From Dictyocoela muelleri (Eukaryota > Microsporidia): a stretch of DNA of 29,960 bases. Below are positions 16,630-29,657 of this stretch, in pieces. Both the position numbers and the translations under genes were made by a program. Position 1 is the stretch's first letter. Each line of letters opens with the position of its first letter. Location: contig SDVU01000017.1 of the NCBI GenBank assembly GCA_016256075.1, forward strand, positions 1-29,960, in the 5' to 3' direction. A model generated the notes under the pieces. That model saw only the letters and a list, made by a program, of their open reading frames with translations. It searched no databases and was not told where the DNA came from.

Positions 16630-18280
16630 GGTGTGCTTCAACTCGCCTCGGGGCAATTTTATGCGCACCAAAATTTTGAAAAAATTACGTAAAAAAGCAT
16701 CAACTCGCCACGAGGAGTTGATGTGTTTTTTAAAATCAAAAAAAATAATTAATAAATTTATTTAATTTCATTTACCCCCAACTTTATATAGAATAGCTTA
16801 AAGAAACATTCAATATCTAATTCCCAGTAGTTTTTTATATATACTTTTAAATATGATTCTTTCTAAAAATTTGCTCGCGTAATTTCAAGACATTTTCCAC
16901 CAATTATCTGAGAAATTTTAAACTTCAAATTATTTTCTTATTTTGATAAAATATTACAAAATTTTGCAATGTTTGGGTGAGAATTTACTGTTTCAGCATT
17001 TAAAATGTGATGCCAAGATTTGATAATATTATTCGTCCTGGGTATGTCGTTAAGCACTCGTTCATAACATGACCAAAAATTAATTTCATAAATTGCTTCC
17101 GATTCATTATTATCACTACTAATAAAACTCTTCTTAAAGTAATTTATAAATCTTAATAAATTATCATCTTTTTCATTATTAAGAAGCGAAAAATGTATTT
17201 TTTCAAATATTACTTTCACTTGATTGGGTGGGAAGTATGGAAGGTCAAGGCATTTTCGTAATATAGTTCTATTCCAACTTTTTTCTTTATAAATTTCAGA
17301 AAGTCCATGTTATTGAATATTCCTCCAGATCATTTGACCAAAGTGGAAATTGCAAGCATGGAGCGCACTCATTGGATATGAAATTTTTAAAGACTTATTT
17401 AAAGCCTTTTCAAAATAAATGAATGTTTTCTGAGAAAAGGGCATATACTCCTTTATCTTTTTAAAGGCAAAAATATATTCATCAACGGATTTCTTTTTCA
17501 TAAGTATGTGGTATACTGGCCAAAAACGATCAAAATAAATGGCGTGTATCGTGATTAACTGGTCAAAAAAAGATGGAACTGATTTAAAAGTACCATCAAT
17601 CAACCAGCATTTTGAACCTTTTAGAATAATACTTTTTTGATATTCGGTGAAGAAAACACAGAATCTTAACGGATCGTTAATTCCGGAATTGGCCTAAAAA
17701 TTTTTTCGCCTCTCAGATTAAAATGAAGTGTTTCGGGTATATCAGGATTACTATGTATAAAATTTGGTATATTATTTATTCGAACTGGGAAAATGAATTT
17801 GTTAAAGATCTTTCTGTTAGTAATAAAGTATAAATATTTTTGGAGTAATTTTTTAAAACGTTAGTTCCATTAGTGCTTGATTTTTCTGTTGATTTAATTG
17901 CTTTTTCCTTTATTTCATTTTAGCGATAATTGTAATGATTTCAAATTTCATAACTTTTTCATGGTTTACATGTGGTGTTTCAGAAAAGATAGTTTCTTCT
18001 GCCGTAAGAATCAATCTAGATGACAACTTCCAAGTTTGTATCTCCATTTTGTTTTATTATCATTACATTTTTTATCAAAATTGTATATATAATTGCAATA
18101 TAATAACAACCGAGAGTTTTGTTGCCTTTTCAAAAATTTTATTTGATTTTTCATAGGAGTGTCTAAAAAAGAAAAAAAAATACATCAACTCGTCTCGTGG
18201 GGATTTGATGCATTTTTTGTGTTTTTTTTTTTTAAATTTTGGTTCGCATCAACTCGGCTCGAGGCGAGTTGATGCGCAGC
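16630..18280 (-). mobile_element. Mutator-like element (mirror arm)
   Basis: Mirror of 11681-13331, transposase relic on the minus strand. Confidence 0.82.
16758..17761 (-). pseudogene. MULE transposase relic (mirror arm)
   Basis: Mirror of 12200-13203 on the minus strand, with the same DGTF and C-x-F-H blocks and the same in-frame stops. Confidence 0.87.
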
Positions 18281-18991
18281 CCATTAAGCGGTCATAACTA
18301 TATAATTATAGTAAATATACAGCTGTTTAAGTGTAGTATAGCTGATTAAGACTAGGTATAATATGAAAAGTAAACATAAGGGACTATTTTAGGTGTTGTG
18401 AGTGTGCGGAGACGCATCTAGGCAAAAATTAGTGAAAAATAAGAATTCATGAAAAGCTGCTAATTACCCGTATCCTGCTGAGTCATTGATAAAACGTAAA
18501 TCGTGTATACAGCTGGACTTCTGGGTAGCTTAGGAAGTGACATATTATTAGAAAACCAAGAACCAAGGGGCACAGACCGCAGTAGGAGACACTCTCCTGG
18601 TTGTCAGCTATGGATGTTGTCAACATGTAATATATATAATTTGACAGAGAATCAATAGAGACTCTCTTGGGTGTAGCGAGGGAATGGGGAAAGCGCCCCT
18701 ATTACCAAACATGCCAATTTGAATCGTGCCCATATCTAATTGTGCCCATTAATAATTCGTGCCCTGTCATAATCTTTTCCAGTCTTAAACGTGCATAAAA
18801 ATTACAAATTTTTAATATAAAGTGTCGAAACACTGTATTAAAGGTGAAACAAGATGTCTTCTACAACGAACCAGACACCTCTATTTATGAAAACTCTGTC
18901 TATGAAAAAAAATAAAATATTCATATTTAAATAAGCATTAAATCAGGGGTTATCTCAGTGTTAATATTATTTTTTTAATACTTGTCGAACA

Positions 18992-19015
18992 CCAGATCAT
19001 ATTCCACGCCAGATC
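18992..19015. repeat. Inverted counterpart of the 17-bp array (mirror arm)
   Basis: Mirror of 10946-10969: CCAGATC twice, 17 bp apart. Confidence 0.85.
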
Positions 19016-19688
19016 GGCACCACATACTTTTCAATAATTTATCTTTATATTATGACATCATAAAATAAATGAAAGGTCACACCTCTTAATTACGTCTAAA
19101 ATTTATAAGGGTATGGCACAAAAATTTATTTTATACTTTTTTGGAGGAGATTCTCTACGCTTTTTTGAAGTTAAGGGTATGAAAAAACAATTATGGAGAA
19201 AAAAGTATAATAAAAAATATAAAAAAATATGTTATTTTAAATTTTAAGGCAAGGAATTAATCTGTTTTATTTTTAAAAAATCTTATTTATATTCATCGAC
19301 TTTTAAATTCCCATTTATTTTGAAATTAAATTAGCGTAGAATTATATGATGTTTTTATGAAACAATACACCCAAATGCTTAATAAATGCGTGCTTAAAAT
19401 CAAAAATGAAAACTTTAAAAACATAAATAAATTTTTTATCATTTAATTGCTGGTTTTTTTAAATGCTATTAAATTTTATGCTTTTATGAAATATCAAACT
19501 TTTCTTTTAAAAAGAGAATAAATGATAATTAAATAATTTATTCAATGAATTTAAAAAAAATTTTGGATTTTTTTGAAATTTATATAGTTTTAATTGTGTA
19601 CAAAAAATGCTGATTTGTCAAAAAGTGACGAAACGGCGGATTGCATTAACCTCATTTTAGAAAGAGACAATTAGATTGAAGTCATTAG

Positions 19689-19790
19689 AGGCGTGTCTGA
19701 TCTGAGGTGGGCGATGATCTGGGTTGGATGTTGATCTGGGGTGGGTGTTGATCTGGGGTGGGTGCTGATCTGGGGTGTTTGTCGATCTGG
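19689..19790. repeat. 17-bp tandem repeat, six units (mirror arm)
   Basis: Mirror of 10171-10272, reading GATCTGG every 17 bp on the plus strand. Confidence 0.95.
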
Positions 19791-20440
19791 GGTTTGGCAA
19801 TACTTAATTAAGTGTATAAAAATATTTTATAGACACACAAGATCACGCGTAATTTCATGCGTATTTCAATAAGAATAATGTGATTTTCTTTTATAGGCAG
19901 TGTTTTCATAAATAGAGGTGGCTATGTCGTAGTAGAACATTATTTGGATATTTTTTTTTTGTTATGGAGAAATCATTACAGTGAATAGCCATGTTTTTTT
20001 CCGCGCACGGTTGGGATTGGGCACGTTTGGAGCATGACGGCGTTAATATAAGGGCGGCAAAATAAGTAGTGAAAATAAAAAAACTGGTGAAAGCAATACA
20101 TGTATACTGCTGAGTCATTGATAACCCGAAAATGACATGTAAATAATATCTGGTAGATTAGAAGTGACGTATAACTTATGCACCATGAACAAAAGTTCTA
20201 AAAATCATAGTTGAAAACAACTATGTGGGTTAGATTATGGATATTGTCAGCATTTAATTTATTTAAAATTTTAAACACCTTATTATTTAACTTTATAAAA
20301 CTTTTATCATTAAAATGATTAAAAATTCAATTTAAGAATATCCTTAAAAATTATGATTAATTCAATTTAAAAATCATTATTAAATTAAAAATGTAATAAC
20401 ATCAGCACTCGTTTTAAAAACTTTATTTTTAAAAAAATAT

Positions 20441-20455
20441 TTGATTTATCCCTAC
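20441..20455 (+). promoter_or_regulatory. CCC motif upstream of the Sel1-repeat start (mirror arm)
   Basis: Mirror of 9506-9520; CCC at 20450-20452, ATG at 20456. Confidence 0.3.
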
Positions 20456-22285
20456 ATGTTCTTTTATTTTATCATAATTATTGCGTCAAACTTAACAATT
20501 ACAAATAACAACAAAGATGTAGATATAATGAAGAATAAAGAAATGAAGAAAAATATCAAGAATAAAGAAATAAAAAAGGATGAAGTTAAGGTTGACGATA
20601 TTTATTTTAACATTGAAGATAGCACAAAAAGATTAAAGCCGTTGATTAAAAGATTCTTCACAAACAAAAAGAATTTTATAAAATCATTAAACAAACCTGA
20701 AGACTATCTTTACGCCTTCATTCTTGAAAAAAACTTTAATAATCCTGATAAAGCTATACAATATTTAATAGTTTCAAATAATACTCAGTTATTTGATTTC
20801 TTAATTATGAACAACATAGAAATCGATCTTAAACGAATTGCACATCTTCTTAAAGGTCTTGCGAAAGAAGTTTTCAATCTCTTTGAGACTGACAAATCGA
20901 TGTTTATCGATAAAATTATTTACGAAAATAATGACAAAAATAAGGTTTATAATAAAGAACTAGTTATGAGTATAATAAGCTCAAATAATAAAAAGGAGAT
21001 TAATTTATTTCTAAATGAATTTTACAATCGAAATGTTGATGTTGTTGAATATTTACCTGTTGTTAAGAAACTTGCTGAAAATGGTGACACTTTTGCGATG
21101 AGCATCATGGGTGAGCTGTATTATTACGGGTATCAAGACAAAATTCGCAAAAATCTGACCAAGGCCATGCATTATTTTTCAGAAGGTGCAAATCGTGGGG
21201 ATAGAATTTCATGTAACGGTCTAGGGATGGTGTATCTCTGTGATCCACATAAAAATTTAAATGCAGCAAAACATTATTTTGAAAGAGCAGTCCGATTGGG
21301 CAACAGTGAGTCAAAATACAACCTTTACCGTTTGTATAAAGATTTTTATAATTTTGAAGAAATAGGTATACCTTATCTGATTAAGAGTGCTACATCTGGC
21401 CATTTACCAGCAGCATATGTTTATGGTGAGAAGCTACTTGATAATGGTGATTATAAAAATGCTGTAAAATTTTTTAAGGTTATTTGTGAATATCATCCTG
21501 TAATAACTAGACTTGAAAAGATTGCGTATAATTTTTATAAAGAAGGACGAACTGCAGAATGTCTCCTGATTCTGATGACACTTGTTGAGACCGGATCGGT
21601 AAGTGCTATGAAGAATTTACAACACGTGCTTAGTCGAAAAGAAAATTTATTTTCAGAAATTTTTATCGATGAGAAGAAGTTTAAAGGTAATAAAAACAAG
21701 AATAAAAATTATAACAATGAAGATGAAATGCAAGATGAAGAATCCTTTATTTTCGAATCAATTGATAAACTCTTTTTAAAAGAAAAAATAGACAAATTAT
21801 TTTTTAAAACTACTGAAAAACTTGTGAAATCAGGTAACGACGAGTACATTGTAAATCTTGCTGATTGTTATTATTACGGAATAGGAACAATACAAAACTT
21901 TAGATCGGCATTTGCTCTTTACTATGCCAGTAGTCTTTACAACAACATAAATGGAATATGCTCAATAGCGTATTGTTATGAAAATGGCATTGGGTGTGAA
22001 CGTGACCTGAAAAAAGCACTTAGCACAGTTTTATATGCAGGAAATATTGATAAAAGAGCTTATCTTTTTTGTTGGTATTCGGTAATTAAGATTTTTATCA
22101 AAGTCTTTGTTTTGGCCTTAAAAAGTTTTTTCAAAAAAAATTTGGAGATTGCTCTAAATTTTTTCGTGAAGATGGCTGGTTTGTTGTTCAAAATTATTTT
22201 GACTGTTTTTTTTGAGGGAAAATATTTCTTTATTGGTGGAATTAGTTTTTTTGTTATTTATTGGAGATTTTTAAAAACCAATTGA
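20456..22285 (+). CDS. Sel1-repeat membrane protein (mirror arm)
   Basis: The identical 609-codon gene on the plus strand: ATG 20456-20458, TGA 22283-22285. Signal-like N-terminus, Sel1-like repeats in two blocks, and a C-terminal membrane anchor. If the palindrome is an artefact, this and the copy at 7676-9505 are one gene. Confidence 0.85.
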   Translation: MFFYFIIIIASNLTITNNNKDVDIMKNKEMKKNIKNKEIKKDEVKVDDIYFNIEDSTKRLKPLIKRFFTNKKNFIKSLNKPEDYLYAFILEKNFNNPDKAIQYLIVSNNTQLFDFLIMNNIEIDLKRIAHLLKGLAKEVFNLFETDKSMFIDKIIYENNDKNKVYNKELVMSIISSNNKKEINLFLNEFYNRNVDVVEYLPVVKKLAENGDTFAMSIMGELYYYGYQDKIRKNLTKAMHYFSEGANRGDRISCNGLGMVYLCDPHKNLNAAKHYFERAVRLGNSESKYNLYRLYKDFYNFEEIGIPYLIKSATSGHLPAAYVYGEKLLDNGDYKNAVKFFKVICEYHPVITRLEKIAYNFYKEGRTAECLLILMTLVETGSVSAMKNLQHVLSRKENLFSEIFIDEKKFKGNKNKNKNYNNEDEMQDEESFIFESIDKLFLKEKIDKLFFKTTEKLVKSGNDEYIVNLADCYYYGIGTIQNFRSAFALYYASSLYNNINGICSIAYCYENGIGCERDLKKALSTVLYAGNIDKRAYLFCWYSVIKIFIKVFVLALKSFFKKNLEIALNFFVKMAGLLFKIILTVFFEGKYFFIGGISFFVIYWRFLKTN

Positions 22286-22293
22286 GGAATTGA

Positions 22294-22299
22294 AATAAA
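22294..22299 (+). terminator. AATAAA polyadenylation signal (mirror arm)
   Basis: Mirror of 7662-7667, 8 bases after the TGA at 22283-22285. Confidence 0.6.
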
Positions 22300-22348
22300 A
22301 TGTAAAGATGGTTAGTTAATTTATCTTTGTAATTATTTAGTAAAATTA

Positions 22349-22473
22349 TTGATTATAATTCTTTCTTAATTATCTTTTTTAATTATAATAAATGATTATA
22401 CTTCTTTCTTAATTATCTTTTTTAATTGTGATATTTTATTATAATTCTTTCTTAAATATCTTTTTTAATTGTG
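22349..22473. repeat. 43-bp tandem repeat (mirror arm)
   Basis: Mirror of 7488-7612, downstream of the plus-strand copy of the gene. Confidence 0.9.
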
Positions 22474-22558
22474 ATTATTTATTATATTGATTAATAATCT
22501 TTTTTTTGTTTACAATTAATTATTTGTATTCTTTATAATTATTTTTTTAAATATGTTG

Positions 22559-22755
22559 CATCACAAAACGATACCCTGCACAAAATGACACCTTAAAATT
22601 AAAAATTAAAAAAAAAATCATTTTTTTATGAAAATTTTATTAATAGCTATTTATCTCAAAATGATCCCTTTAATTCATAAAAAAAAAATAATTTTTTGAT
22701 AATGAATTTTATTACTAAAGTCACCTGAAAAAAAATAATTCCAAAACGACACCCC
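22559..22755. repeat. Scattered GTGTCGTTTTG-type motifs (mirror arm)
   Basis: Mirror of 7206-7402, lying 3' of the Sel1-repeat gene in this arm. Confidence 0.45.
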
Positions 22756-22939
22756 TTAATGAAAAATTCTAAAAATAACATAAATACAGTGTAACCTCGC
22801 AATAAGGGATTTCACGGCAACTTTATTTTTCCTTGTTCGTTATTGATGAATAGTGAACAAAAAAAATTAAAGACGAAATTATTAATAAAATCAAGTATAT
22901 CTGGGTTTCTTTTGGTTTTGTTATTAATTAAAATGTTCT

Positions 22940-23523
22940 TATAAATATTTTGCATGATGAAAACATCAATAGCTGCCAACCCGGAGAGTTGTTTCCTACC
23001 GTGGTCTATGACCTTTGGTTCTTGGCGTTCCAATAATACGTCACTTCCTAAGCTACCCAGAAGCCCAACTGTGTACGTGATCTTCATTTTATCAATGACT
23101 GAGCAGGATACTGGTAATTGCGGATTTTCATGAATTTTTAGTTTTCACTATTTTTTGCCGAGATGCGTCACCGCACTCATCTCCACACCTAATAGAGTCC
23201 CCCATGCTTCATTTTTATATCAGACCAAGTCTTAATCAGCTATAGTTCCCTAGAACAACTCTATATTATACTATAATTATATAGTTATGACCGCTTAATG
23301 TTATCCCCACACCTAATAGAGTTCCCCATGCTTCATTTTTATAACAGACCAAGTCTTAATCAGCTATAGTTCCCTAGAACAACTGTATATTATACTATAA
23401 TTATATAGTTATGACCGCTTAATGTTATTATCTCATTATTTATAAAAGAGCGACGTCAGCAGGGAACGAACGTCGATACTTAAATTGTACATTCAAGGGT
23501 GTTGACTATTGAGATATCTGGCC
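22940..23523 (-). mobile_element. tRNA-derived SINE, copy 1 (mirror arm)
   Basis: Mirror of 6438-7021. Target duplications are at 22927-22939 and 23524-23536. Confidence 0.85.
23181..23428. repeat. 124-bp tandem duplication in the SINE body (mirror arm)
   Basis: Mirror of 6533-6780. Confidence 0.9.
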
Positions 23524-23585
23524 ATTAAAATGTTCTCAAGATTATAAATTCGGTCTAAAATTTGAGAATCATGAATTAAAAAAAC

Positions 23586-24678
23586 TTATAGTATATAGAC
23601 ACTATTCAGGGCTTCAAAATGAGCTAATATGGAATTTAGAGCCTTTACATTTTTTTGCTCATCATAAAGATCTATGTATTTATTTTCAGGATCTTCAGCG
23701 ATACTTTGATGCGAAAGCTCTTTTTTTGCTTCATCAATAAAACATTTTTCATCTTCGAATTCAGCAAAACATAAGGTTCAATAATCTTCTAACTCAGAAA
23801 AAGATCGGTAAGTTCAATTTCAATGTAAGCATTTTAAATTACATTCTTATAGCAACTATCTATTGTCTCTGATGAAATTCAAATCCATGATTTTAATATA
23901 AGCTTTAGTGAGTCTATTATTATAAATCGTTTCAAATAATTAATAAATTTTTCAGAAAGACTCACGTCTAAATCATTGTTCATTTTACTTTTAGTTTTTT
24001 TTGGATAAAGATTTAGACGCATTTATGATACCTTGATCTAATGGTCGGATTTTTTATGTTAAAACGGGAGAAAAGACTAAATATTACTAAAATCTGTAAA
24101 TACGGGTTGTATAGGAGCATTATTGAGAGTTATTATAATCTTCTTTGAAGTGCTTTCATTTTTAAATTAAGATTAGAAAACCATCTTTTAAAAATTACTA
24201 ATGTCATCCAAGCTTTCGAATTATGTTTGTATTTTATACCTAATTTTTCAAAATCCAAATATTTAAAATCCTCTTGGTGATTTATATTTTCCTATTAATA
24301 ATGTATTTTTTACCCCGTAAAACCGACACAAAAAATAAAGACACGTTTCTTACTAAACATCGAGATTTTTGATGAGTTTCTCTTTTCAAATATAATGTTC
24401 TATTCGGTGCAAATTTGAAAATAAATTCAATCTCATCAAAATTGAAAATGTAATTATTGTCTACATTTAGATCTTTTCTTCATAAATTTCATTGAAAGAT
24501 TCAATTTTATTTGGCCAATCAACCCCGATTCATATTTGCTAGGTTTATTATTATATTAGGGTGTGATTTAAACAACTTAAGAAATCCGTTTGACGCTTTA
24601 AAATTTTCAAGGTCAGCTAAACTAGACAATTTAAGGATCATTTCTTTAATGTTAACATATTGTATGGGACCAACCTTT
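23586..24678 (-). pseudogene. pogo/Tigger-type transposase relic (mirror arm)
   Basis: Mirror of 5283-6375 on the minus strand; same motif order and same replaced catalytic Asp. Confidence 0.85.
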
Positions 24679-25220
24679 TTCTTTTGAGTGTAACCCACTT
24701 ATACAGTTTCTTATCAAAAACCTGTGTAAGAAAATTATTTTAAACCTTTTTTCATTTTTTATTTTCTTTGTTTTCAGAAATTTTCTTAGATGATTTTAAA
24801 ATATTTTTTTCCTGTTGAAGAAAGCAATTTCAAATAAAAAAACAAACTCTCTGTGTCAAATGAGGCTTTTTTTTAAAAATCTACAACTTCTTGTTTTTTA
24901 TTAATATTAAGTCATTTTTTTATTTTTCTTTTCATTTTTTTGATTCATAATAGGGAGTAAATTTTTTAAAAAATTAAATCACTTATTAAAAAAGCCCAAT
25001 CCCTTATTGTGAATCGAAAATTACACATTTTTTTATTAAATTTACTATTTTTTGTTGAAAAATTCCTTATTGGTATAAACCCTTTATTGAGGGTATTTCT
25101 TATTTCGAGGCTACACTGTTGTTACAATAATGATAATAAATGAAAAAAATTGTTTGAAATTTCCCATCACATGAAATATTTTCAATCTTTTGAGTATTTC
25201 TGAATTTACATTGTTAAAAT

Positions 25221-26319
25221 GGGTCTAGGGTCTGAGACCGGGGGTGAGCGCTTTTTTTACTTTTAATTCCCGGTCTCAAACCTAAACTGGAAAAAAAATT
25301 ATAACCCCATAAATGAATTTTCAAATCGAACCAAAGAATACAAGATCGCCAATTTTCCTTACAAATAAAGCAGCAATAGGTTTTATTAAATTCATTGGGT
25401 TAATTGATGGATATATGAATTGTCCTAGATGTTCTACGAATATGTATATTGAACATGATCCTTCTTATTCGATTGAACATAGGGCTAGATGTTCTAACAA
25501 TTCTTGCAAAAAAAGCAGGCCATTATTCGAAGGGCTTAAAATCGGACAATTTCAAATTGACCTTTTCGAATACCTATTCATAATATATAATTGGTTAGAA
25601 AAAAAATTTTAATACAATTTAAACAAGAACACACCAGTATCTCTTTCTACTATTAAAAGAATCAAACGACAAATCTTAACCATTTTGAATGACGATAACG
25701 CTGCTAGCAAGATAAAATTGGCAGAAAAACATCCAATACAGATTGATGAAAGTGTCATCGTAAAGGGGAATCTTATTAAGTCATCTTCAGGAATTTATGA
25801 CGGCTTAAAGGGTGCGACTTGGATAATAGGAGCAATAGAAGAAAATAAAAGAGAATTGGTGCTCGAAATTCTACCTAACCGAAAAAAATAAACTTTTCTT
25901 GACTTTTTTCAGAAAAATATTTTTGCTAAATCAGTAATTAAAACAGATGGACATCGTTCTTATCCATATGCTGTTGCAGGAATACAGAGCACTCATATAA
26001 TTGTAAATCATCGAGAAGGATTTACAAACAAGAAGGGACATCACACAAATCTCATTGAGTGTGAATGGGCTCTTTTTAAAGCTGACATTAGAACCAGAAA
26101 GGGATACCAGGTTTAGCTATGAAACATTATGTTGAGGAGTACATATGGAGAAATAGAAATCTAATAGATCATTCATCTGAGTGTTTACGTGGGGCTTTTA
26201 TGAAAATTCTTACCATTCTTCTTACAAAAAAATAAAATTTTCATAAAAAACAGTTTTTTTTATTTTTTAAGGATCTTCATTTACAAAAGCGCTCACCCCC
26301 GGTCTCAGACACTAGACCC
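25221..26319 (+). mobile_element. Merlin DNA transposon with both terminal repeats (mirror arm)
   Basis: Mirror of 3642-4740, with the transposase reading on the plus strand. Terminal repeats lie at 25221-25255 and 26285-26319. Confidence 0.88.
25313..26235 (+). pseudogene. Merlin transposase, recently interrupted (mirror arm)
   Basis: Mirror of 3726-4648, here on the plus strand. ATG at 25313, in-frame TAA at 25610-25612 and 25889-25891, and a frame change near 26090. The C-terminal block from the ATG at 26119 ends at a TAA, 26233-26235. Confidence 0.88.
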
Positions 26320-26528
26320 TTATAAATATAATTTTCGGCTATAATTTTCTTTGTTATGAAATGGAGGAAATTGATCTACTTAGATAGAAATTTTAGAATA
26401 TTTTCAATTTGTCTGGTACAATATTTTTAAAATATTGTAAGGTCAACTTGCAATATATTCTCGCAAATTATTATTTTGTAATGATGAATGTTAAACCGTT
26501 TGAATTTAAAAAGGTTATTTGGGTTTTA

Positions 26529-27043
26529 CACTAAAAAATTGAAAGATCATACAAAAATGAAAAATTTTCATTAAAAATGCAAAATTCTCATTAAAAATAA
26601 AAAGTTCTTCTTAAAAATAACATTTTCAATTAAAAAATTGAAATTTATCATTAAAAAATTGAAAATTATCAAAAAAAATTTAAAATTCAGACTTAGATGA
26701 TCTAAAGTTTACACTTAAGGATTTAAAGTTTAAATTCCTAAAGTATAAAAATTAAATTCTCTAAGTGTAAACCTCAAATTTTTTACTAAAGCTCCCACTA
26801 AAAAATAGAAAGTTTTTATTAAAAACGGAAAGTTATTATTAAAAATAGAAAGCTTAAACTTAAAAATTTTAAATATTACACATAAGTTTTTTAAAACTTA
26901 AAAATATTTAAGTTAAAATTTTGAATTGTCTAAGTTTAATTTTTGAATTATGAAAGTTGGAATTTTTGTTTTTTAATCATAAATTTTCATTTTTTTAAGT
27001 TTAAGCTTTCTAATTTTAAGAAAACCTTTCCCATTTTTTAGTG
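26529..27043. repeat. AT-rich block with CACTA/TAGTG ends (mirror arm)
   Basis: Mirror of the block at 2918-3432. Confidence 0.45.
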
Positions 27044-27263
27044 GGAAACTCAGAGCTTGTGCTCATATTAACGCTGAAAAGAAAGGGTTATTTTTCTGAA
27101 AAAAACCCTTGATGGATCATATAAAAATGTTATTTTATCAAATTAGTAAAAAAATCAATTTTATTAAAATATCTCATGCTTTTCCTTTTGATTTTTATTT
27201 AACATAAACCCAAGCAAGTATAGATATCTTAATATCTTAGCTTCATTTCTAAAAAAATACCAT

Positions 27264-27969
27264 TCTTTAAACCCGACCAAAACCTTCAATGGTATTTATA
27301 CGCGCATCATTTATTGAATTAACAAATTCAACCGAATGGTTCGTTGTATAATGTGCAGCAAAATTATTGTGCAAATTAATATATCCTCGCCACACAGAAA
27401 AAAATATAATCGATTGCGGATGTATAAATTGGCGTAAAAAGAAATTGTGTGTCTCTAAATTTCGATTAGAGCATTTTTTAGAATTATTCTTCTTTATTCA
27501 GTTCGCTCCACTTCACATAATACTCAATCACCATAAACAACAAGCATTCATTGATATTTTTTCTTACATAACTTATATTCATCAAATTCACCAATAATCC
27601 GCGCCTCTCCTATCTGTCAATTTTTCGGTAAATATTTATTCTTAATATTCATACCTTTAACCCTTTTCAGAATCCTATAAATGCAGTAACTTGAGATTTA
27701 TAACAATTTCTAAATACAAGTATATTGGATCCATAAAGCCAATATTTCAATATAAGTATGATTTTAAAATTAGCATTAAAATAATTTGTCAAAATTGCGG
27801 ACTCAAACATATAATACATCTTACCACAAGGCTTCCAGGTACACCTCACTTGTAAAATCTTTCTGGAGTTCGATGTTAACCTTGATGAGCAAAAACGACA
27901 TCATTTACAGGTTAAATCTTCAATTATTGAATTAAGTTTTATCTCTATCAATCTTTTAGCATCACACAT
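27264..27969 (-). pseudogene. Merlin/IS1016-like transposase relic 2 (mirror arm)
   Basis: Exact mirror of 1992-2697 on the minus strand, with the same zinc-ribbon half, FDE motif and NTIEG block in broken frames. Confidence 0.85.
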
Positions 27970-28395
27970 GGTTGTATTGAATGTTTTTTTTCAAATAAAT
28001 AGCACACCCTTCCTTTTTGCACTAATATTAGCACATTAACCGAAAACCCAAGTAAAGATCTTTTGGTATTTATAAATATTTTTTAAAAAATATTGTTTTT
28101 TTAAATTATTTAGCAAATAATTTCGTGTAAATGGGTAGTCAAAACAATATTGTTTTGAATATATTAATGAATTATACCACAAAATTCGATTCTGCTACAT
28201 TTAAAATATATATAATTAACAAGTAAATTATTTTCATTATAAATCGACCTTTATATTATAATTTTCCTTTTTGCGAATTTAAAATTCAATATTTATATTT
28301 ATGGTTTGTCGTATTTATGGATTGAATATATTTTCATTTTTATGAATGGCCATAAAAATAATAATACTGAGTCCCTTACAACACGAAATTATATC
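27970..28395. other. AT-rich stretch without a recognisable gene (mirror arm)
   Basis: Mirror of 1566-1991; nothing recognised. Confidence 0.4.
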
Positions 28396-28609
28396 AAAAA
28401 ATGAATATGAAAAAAAATTTGTTTTTTGAAAAGAGTTTGAGGTGTTATTAGTGAAATCACCTTTTTGAAAAAAAATATAATTAAAATTTTCTATTTTGGG
28501 ACAATGTCTCGAAAAAGAAATTTTTAATTATATTTTTTTTCAAAAAAGTGATTTCACTAATAACACCTTAAACTCTTTTCAAAAATATATTTTTTTCATA
28601 TTCATTTTT
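28396..28609. repeat. Foldback MITE, family 1 copy B (mirror arm)
   Basis: Mirror image of the foldback element at 1352-1565. Confidence 0.85.
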
Positions 28610-28650
28610 GGCGTTAATTTCATAAAACATAAAATATAAAAAATATAAAA

Positions 28651-28680
28651 AGATGTAAAAAGATGTAAAAAGATGTAAAA
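28651..28680. repeat. 10-bp microsatellite (mirror arm)
   Basis: AGATGTAAAA repeated three times, the reverse complement of the repeat at 1281-1310. Confidence 0.9.
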
Positions 28681-28745
28681 AGATAAATTTTTCAAGCTAT
28701 TTTAATAAATTTAAAAATTTGGAATGACTTCTTTTTAAGCTTCTT

Positions 28746-29161
28746 TACCATGTAGAGTGATCGAGATGACGCTGTATACCTTTCCTGTGCATTTCAAAAT
28801 CTTTATGAATCTTTTTTTTTCGTCAACATCCATAAATTTTCAATTAATTGAGTGTGCTTTTTATTTTTAGGATTTACAAAATTAATCTTTTGATTAACTG
28901 TATAATGATTAAATCTTCTTGTAGGAACCTTTATATATGACCTCCGCATATCAGAAACTATATCGGTTTTTTTTCAATATATAAATCAATAACACCCAAC
29001 AGTGTAACAGCGCTCCTAATTTCTACTCCTCTGAATAAACACTTTCCTGTTCCTACTTAAACACCACAAAAACCTACAAAGACTTCTAATTGCATCTCTT
29101 AAAATATTTTCGTTTGCAAAAAATATTCATTAATCTGAAACTAACAATCAACACCGCCTAT
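28746..29161 (-). pseudogene. Merlin/IS1016-like transposase relic 1 (mirror arm)
   Basis: Exact mirror of the relic at 800-1215, read on the minus strand, with the same broken DDE-domain fragments and the same loss of the first catalytic Asp. Confidence 0.75.
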
Positions 29162-29657
29162 TTTTTTTATCATTTTTCATAAAATCCCGAAGCCAAGGAA
29201 ATTGATACTTGTTTCGTAATAGTAGTAAGTACCTCTTTTCATGCGCAAATCAAAAATTGCTTCCTTCGACCAATGTCTTTGTGAAAATATAAAAATGAAA
29301 ATTTTATGAACTTTAGCAAATTCATTCAACATTCTTATAGAATACTTTGATCATAAATTAACTTCCCTTCTGCACTTAGAGACACATCTCTAACAATATC
29401 CAACATCAGTCGAGAGTCTCTTTTCAAGTCTCCTTTTTGACTTGAATTTTTTACATTTTATGCTTTTTGTATTATATTATACTTTTGTAAAAATGTAATT
29501 CTTCTCTTTTTATGAATATTATACAAGACAATCTCATCATATCTCATATCATTTATATTTTTTAGGTCTTGGAATGTATAATTAATTAAATAGTTTTATC
29601 AAAAAAAACGATTTTTATATTAATTTTAACGAAAATAAACCCCAAAAGGAATAAAAA
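29162..29657. other. AT-rich stretch without a recognisable gene (mirror arm)
   Basis: Mirror of 304-799. Nothing beyond a possible eroded upstream part of the neighbouring Merlin-type relic. Confidence 0.4.

Larger units (their letters stand above)
16451..18637 (+). mobile_element. tRNA-derived SINE, copy 2, split (mirror arm)
   Basis: Mirror of 11324-13510 on the plus strand: head 16451 to about 16526, interruption 16630-18280, 3' part to 18637. Aged target duplications lie at 16433-16450 and 18638-18655. Confidence 0.8.
18693..20057. mobile_element. Unclassified long-TIR element (mirror arm)
   Basis: Mirror of 9904-11268, with the six-unit array at 19689-19790 and the two-unit array at 18992-19015. 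Confidence 0.65.
18656..20253 (+). mobile_element. SINE copy 4, split (mirror arm)
   Basis: Mirror of 9708-11305, reading on the plus strand: a 5' fragment at about 18656-18692 and the 3' part at about 20058-20253. Confidence 0.65.
22787..25118 (-). mobile_element. pogo/Tigger-like DNA transposon carrying a SINE (mirror arm)
   Basis: Mirror of 4843-7174, transposase relic on the minus strand. Confidence 0.82.
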